64,000 bases of DNA from Tetragonia tetragonoides. Its lineage: Eukaryota; Streptophyta; Magnoliopsida; Caryophyllales; Aizoaceae. The position numbers and the translations under genes are program-made. Location of the stretch: assembly GCA_038025085.1 (NCBI GenBank), contig CM076148.1:39300871-39364870 (forward strand), given 5' to 3'. Each line of letters starts with the position of its first letter. Position 1 is the stretch's first letter. A model generated the notes under the pieces. That model saw nothing but the letters and a program-made list of their open reading frames with translations, did not search any database and was not told the origin of the DNA. Below are positions 59,206 through 64,000 of the stretch, in pieces.

Positions 59206-59609
59206 AGAAAGGGATCATTAGTGGAAGTAAAGGAGTCAACTCATGGGGGGGGGGGGGATCCTGATCAACATGCCATGCTCAATAGTCAATACATAGTTAC
59301 ACACAGCATATGGCAAAGAAGTAGAAACCAATGGCAGAACATGATCTAGAAATACTAGTGCAACAGTTGAAATAGTCAATTCAACTAGACAACGAGTAAT
59401 TCACTGTTCACATCAAGCTGATAAAAGAAACTAACAAGCTATACCTAAAGTGCTGAGCAGACACAAATGCATTACAGTACCCCAACAAAGTTTTACTAGC
59501 ACAATCTCCTACTTTTGTGGGAGTGAGTGGGAGTGTGGGACTACAGCAATGTGGATGGCCTCTAAAATTATGCTATTAGAATAAATTTGGGTAAAAATCT
59601 GTTGAATCT

Positions 59610-59885
59610 AATGTTTTAAAAGGCGTGAGGCGCAATGAGGCAATAGAGGTCCATAGAGACTAGGCGCAAGCGCAAGGTGCGCGCCTCAGTGATGTGAGGC
59701 GCACTAGTGTATGACTGAAAATATGCTATAAAATAAATGTTTTTTTCATCAAAATGTATCTCAGGTGCGCCTCAGGTGCGCGGTGCGCCTCGAGTGCCCC
59801 ACCTGCACCTCACTGATGTCGCTGCGCCTAGAAGCTAAAAAGTGATTGGCTTGTGTGCCTCTCGCCTTGTGCGCCTATACACTGG
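59610..59885. repeat. GGCGC/GAGGCGCA-rich dispersed repeat
   Basis: A GC-rich island in AT-rich DNA with repeated words in both orientations (GGCGTGAGGCGCAATGAGGC, GGTGCGCGCCTCAG, GGTGCGCCTC, TTGTGCGCCT). No gene. Probably a degenerate dispersed repeat. Confidence 0.5.
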
Positions 59886-62044
59886 TTGAATCCAACATAA
59901 AAACAACCCCATTTCCCTCCACTTCAAAACAGGGCACTTACAAGAGAAGAAAGTTTTGATCCAATTAAGCATAAATATAATGTTTGGACTCACAAAGACG
60001 AAACAAGGAAGTCTCAATACAATCATCCATCACCAGTCCCCAAAGACATTTTCACTCCAAAATATAAAATCCCGTACAACGCAGCTACAACTACATTGAA
60101 GAGTATAGTTGTAGCAGAGTTCATTGGATGTTCACCTTCCAACACATTCCTGAAGCGGTTGGTTGTCTGAGGGGCGTGAGTTGTACCTCTAATTTTGACC
60201 ATCCAATTGGCATCCTGATGTTAGGCCTCATAGCATCACCTAAAGATAAACATTAACTTGGACTAGGCGAGTAGTCCCTCGTAAAGTGCCTCTCTTGTTT
60301 TTGTTTTCGAGGGCGTGTAACAAATGTTAATATGGACTAGGTAAAGATATCTAGAGGTCCAAATCAACTAACTCGGCTCTTTTGGCCTCACTTGAAGTAT
60401 CACTATTAATCACTTCTCGGTAGCAAAAAGGTGTAACAATTTCCGTATCAGCGGAAAGGGCAAGTCAGTTCCAAGAGCGAATAAGAATAACAGGACAGTT
60501 TAATCCAATAAAATTGTGTCTCTGCGTATCAACAGGAAGATTTGATTAATTAAATTTACCTCTTGATTCTTCTGATAAAATTTCCAAAGTTGTTCAATCA
60601 ACTCCTCCTCTACTCTAATCCGACATGATCCGGCAAAAACCACATCCTTACAGTAGTTAAGATACGTTGGCAAATCCTTGGAGTATTCTGTCAAGTACAG
60701 CAAGAAAAAAAAAGCCTCAGAAAATGACAGAAAGTAAATGTGTCAAAGAGGAGATCATATATGTGAATGACTATTTGAAAATGAAAGAAATGCTACATAG
60801 ATTACCATATGTATCATTTGTTTGATTGTATTTCTTCTCAAGGTTATCGAGAAGCTCTGCACCTTCAGACTCAAATTTATGAACCGCAGACCAGTTTGCT
60901 TCAGGGTCTCCATCCAGACTTCGAGAAGTTGACCCTTCTTCAGCATCATCCTTGGTATCGGACTTGCATGTGGGATCGGAAGAGGATCCCATTGGAGATA
61001 GAGTCATTTCCCATTTGCCAAAACCATTGATATTATACAGAATCCTTATTGCCACGATCAGTATTGACATCACACAAACACGAGTTGGAAGCCTCAACTC
61101 ACTTGCTGACAACCATAATTCAGGAGGCATTGACCACTCGTGTACGCGGCATGCAAATGAAATTATTTTTTCCACAGGTAGAGATAAATGCTTCAGATAA
61201 CGAGATGCTATTGCATAGAAGTTAACTGGAGGTAAGCTCAGGCCAATGGACTCGGCTATAGTTGCTGCCATTGACTCCAACTTCTGAAGAGGAACAGCTT
61301 GGGAAGGCCTAAACATATAACTACCACTCAATGGGCATGCAATTGACGGTTTTCCGATAGATACCAAAATATTTTTAGTGGTACCGTCAAACATTTCAAC
61401 GGATATCTTTATATTTTTAATGGATTTGTCAAGCTTTTCCATGGATGTCTCAATCTCAGCAAAAGCGCCAAAATATGGAAGTTTTCCTTCAGTAGTCCAC
61501 CTCAATATGTCAGTTGGAAGTACTCGTTCCCTAGCAATATGACACGCCAAATATGAAACAACTAAGGAGCACGATAAAGGTATTGTCTTTTTCAAAGATT
61601 TACACCATATTATTACCATTCTCTCGTTATATATATATTTCGAGGCTCACCTTCATATATCTTCCTTCCTTCTATTTGCTTCTCCCCTGTAAACAAAGGC
61701 ACGGCCACGTAAGTAAAGGGCAACATATACACATAGAAGAAAATGAATTTTGCTTCACAACAACACCTAACATAAAATGGAAAGAGTACAGTGTGTAAGA
61801 AAAACATAAGAACTATGGACAATATATTCAGCAGAAATTTAGAAGCATAGTCAGGTTTACTCCTAAATGTTTACATTAGCTTGCTTTATTTTTCTGATGC
61901 TATAATCACTGAAGTGCCAGTTGAAGCTCATATTCAAGTATCCAACAAAAGGGTTTGTTCTCCATAGCCCCTTCGTTTTGTGCATTTTGTACATCATCCC
62001 CTTAGAATAATGAACCCAAACATAAACAGTTTTACAAGAAAGCA

Positions 62045-62830
62045 TTTGTGATGCAAGGATTTTTATCGAGGGTGGTTCGAGGTGGCGGGTTGGCAATGGG
62101 GAAAATGTTAACGAGCAGAGATAGATGGATTCCTCGACCTTACAGTTTCAAGGTAGTAACTCCTAGATTTCTTGATGTTCATGATTTGAGTATCCGAATT
62201 AATAGATCGTGCGAATCATAGTATACTGGTATGTTGGAACTGTTATTTTCGGACCATGATATTACTGATTTCCTCGAAATCCCTCTTCCTTTGCATGAGG
62301 CAGATGATAGATTGATGTGGCGTTTTTCAAAAGACGAGACTATTCTGTTAAGAGTGGCTCATGTTATCATTGCAAGGTTTGGCAGAGGGCTTTAGGTCTA
62401 ATGGGTGTTGTGGAAGAAAGTTTGGAGTTTGCAATTTCCAGCAAAAGCTAACATATTTATGTGAAACTATGTAAAGGTTATATACCTGTTATAGAGAAAA
62501 TAATGAGAGGGGATGGTCTGGGGATAGAGATTGTCCTGTAACTAGAAATGAATGTGAAACTTCAGAGCATGCTTTTCGTGATTGGCCGTGTTTGGTTTGC
62601 TAGTTCCCTTGGTGGATGAGACGAGTAATAAAAGCTGCAGGTGTTCCTATTAGAGAATTAATCTCTTCTTTTCTTGATGTTTTTGATAGTCATCTTTGTG
62701 TAGTTTATGCTATACTGCTTTGGATGATATGGTTTAACAGGAACCAAATCGTAACAAGGAGTGGGATTCTATTCAAGGTCCACTGGATCGTTGTACTCAA
62801 GCTCTGAAGTCTGAAATACCTAGATAATTT
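62045..62830 (+). mobile_element. Decayed LINE fragment
   Basis: Plus-strand frames match the LINE region after reverse transcriptase: GNGENVN, RDRWIPRPYSFKVVTPRFLD, LLFSDHDITDFLEIPLP, DRLMWRFSKDE, then near 62690-62760 VYAILLWMIWFNRN. Stops and shifts break it. It may continue as a degraded RNase H to about 63180. It lies just upstream of the remaining 5' exon of the TAF1B-like pseudogene. Confidence 0.65.
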
Positions 62831-63179
62831 TATTAATGCATTGTGAAGTAGTTCAGGTAGGAAAAGGAAGAAATCGCTTTACAGGTTCTGCTTGTATTGC
62901 AAGGGAAGCAGTGGCACTATCCTATAGGTGTTCTGGTGACACGGAGGCAAGGAGTTCTAGACCTTGATGTTGTGGAAGCTGTTGCACTAACAGATCCTTC
63001 TGTCTGGGCTACAGATAAAGGTTGGAAGGCTGGCTGCAAGAAGTAGTTCATTTCTTGAAGGAAAGTTGCTGCGGAAAATTCAGTTTTTAGACTCATGCTC
63101 ACTGTCGTAAGAGATTTATAGCTGGTTTCGATAAAGCTCAGCTCACTCATTTCAAGGGTAACTTCAATGTGCAGCACAT

Positions 63180-64000
63180 AGATTAGCTAGAAGCTATTTT
63201 GCTAGTGAAAACAATTATGAACGAGGTACAAGTTCCCCTCCTATTATCTCTGATGAACTGTATGAAGACTCTGTTTACTTAACAAATGAAGCTTGTTTTA
63301 TTTTCTTATAAAAAATTTCACTACATTTCAATTGAATGGCACCAGACAAAACCTTCCGATCTAAGCTCTTTTCATCAAGCATTAGCATTTCAATACACAC
63401 AACAATGGAGTCATGCAGAGTATTTTTAAGCATTCAAACAGAAAGTAGTCATCTCAAAACTCCTATTAACCATATTCCTCGAGCAAACAACTTAGTAAGC
63501 ATTACACAATTGCCAAAACAAAAATTTTGTCAGTAATTCCTTTATTTCCTCACATTTCGGAACAATGAAATATCTTTAATAATCCCTTATATTACTAATC
63601 ACCATATTCACCAGCACCAAATATAAATAAGAGGGACCCATACTATTCGACTCTTATGATCCAACCCAAAACCATGTTATCCATAAACAACCCCTTACTT
63701 CCCCACATTTTGCAACAATAGATAACTGCTATTGTGCTACTAATCTTTGACTGATCAGCATATATACTAACACAAATTTTAAAAGAAACCCATATCTTTC
63801 ACTCTTACTACTCAAACCCAAAACCCCAATTGCAACCCAAAATTACTCACCCCAAAACAGTTTTAAGCATGGGTAACCCTTTCTTCACCCACATTTTCTA
63901 ACAATGTAATTACTTTTACAAGTCTATAGTATACATGGAACCATTGCTATGCTATTAACTAGCACAAAACATAAAAACAACAACCCATTATATAAACATG
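63180..64000. other. AT-rich region with degenerate tandem repeat
   Basis: A unit of about 170 bases recurs roughly three times (from about 63500, 63680 and 63840). Shared words are CCCAAAACC, ACTTCCCCACATTTTGCAAC and TTCACCCACATTTTCTAACA, followed by CTATTGTGCTACTAATC-like words. No gene. Confidence 0.4.

Larger units (their letters stand above)
57117..61686 (-). pseudogene. TAF1B/Rrn7-like RNA polymerase I initiation factor (MEE12-like), damaged and 5'-incomplete
   Basis: Three minus-strand exons are recognisable. 61686-60806 contains VIIWCKSLKKTIPLSCSL, LACHIARERVLPTDILRW and EGKLPYFGAF, the cyclin-fold region of the TAF1B/Rrn7 family. 60687-60560 has SKDLPTYLNYCKDVVFAG. 57685-57117 has NQKRSRDDEEV, RHDYLHYLRKRDDGS and LNLERRLNWLEKRIDY. 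The family bridges RNA polymerase I to the rDNA core promoter; the Arabidopsis member is MEE12. Lesions: a frameshift at an ATATATATATAA tract near 61628-61640, a frameshift near 57376 (frame switches after KIDMEHQG), and an in-frame TGA at 57281-57279. The N-terminal zinc-finger exons are absent; a LINE fragment lies just upstream. The large intron 60559-57686 contains another LINE. Sequence errors could explain single lesions but hardly all. Confidence 0.78.

Noticed and set aside
61651..61686. Separate 36-base exon with GTGAGC donor in the TAF1B-like gene
   Set aside because: The downstream sequence continues with family-like residues (IIWCKSLKKTIPLSC), so the exon is better read through, with a frameshift at the TA tract.

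Overview
This is plant nuclear DNA, almost certainly from a eudicot. It has long AT-rich intergenic stretches, GT-AG introns, Ty1-copia, LINE, SINE, MULE and hAT-type repeats, and several genes from plant-only or plant-typical families (ZF-HD homeobox, CLE peptide, RINGv E3 ligase, plant apyrase, plant mobile domain). I cannot name the species from sequence alone.

Layout. 1-1263: the 5' part of a minus-strand copia element (gag start, primer site, complete 5' LTR) sits just downstream of the first two exons of an S-like ribonuclease T2 gene (1742-2133, minus). The rest of both lies beyond the left edge. 2.4-6.4 kb: dispersed repeats. 6683-12578: an eight-exon apyrase gene (plus). 14671-18056: a seven-exon RINGv E3 ligase gene (plus) with a frameshift in exon 5. 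21730-22026: a single-exon CLE45-like peptide gene (plus). 25.8-28.5 kb: MITE-like elements, one with an internal tandem array. 28560-37172: a three-level nest, in which a copia element with decayed pol (28625-37006, TSD GACAC) lies inside an older MITE and itself contains an internally deleted copia element (30633-32387, TSD AAATG).

37906-43961: a roughly 6-kb Mutator-like element, the most striking object here. It holds two convergent genes whose first exons lie in or next to the terminal inverted repeats. One is a MULE transposase spliced to a C-terminal OTU-like cysteine protease (plus). The other is a four-exon plant mobile domain (PMD) gene (minus). The transposase intron contains a CCATGG-rich minisatellite. 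The first PMD intron contains a TAA microsatellite and an almost perfect palindrome with arms of about 72 bp.

44-48.4 kb: intergenic with a SINE and two MITEs. 48439-49425: an intronless ZF-HD transcription factor (plus). 49.4-56.7 kb: intergenic with foldback elements and two hAT-type elements. 57117-61686: a damaged minus-strand TAF1B/Rrn7-like (RNA polymerase I initiation factor) gene with a 5'-truncated LINE in an intron. A second LINE fragment (plus) lies just upstream of its remaining 5' end, at about 62.0-62.9 kb. The remainder is AT-rich, with a degenerate tandem repeat.

The host genes are unrelated neighbours, not a pathway. The only coordinated set is the MULE gene pair. Splice sites were inferred from GT-AG boundaries, reading phase and recalled family conservation; no alignment or transcript was available.
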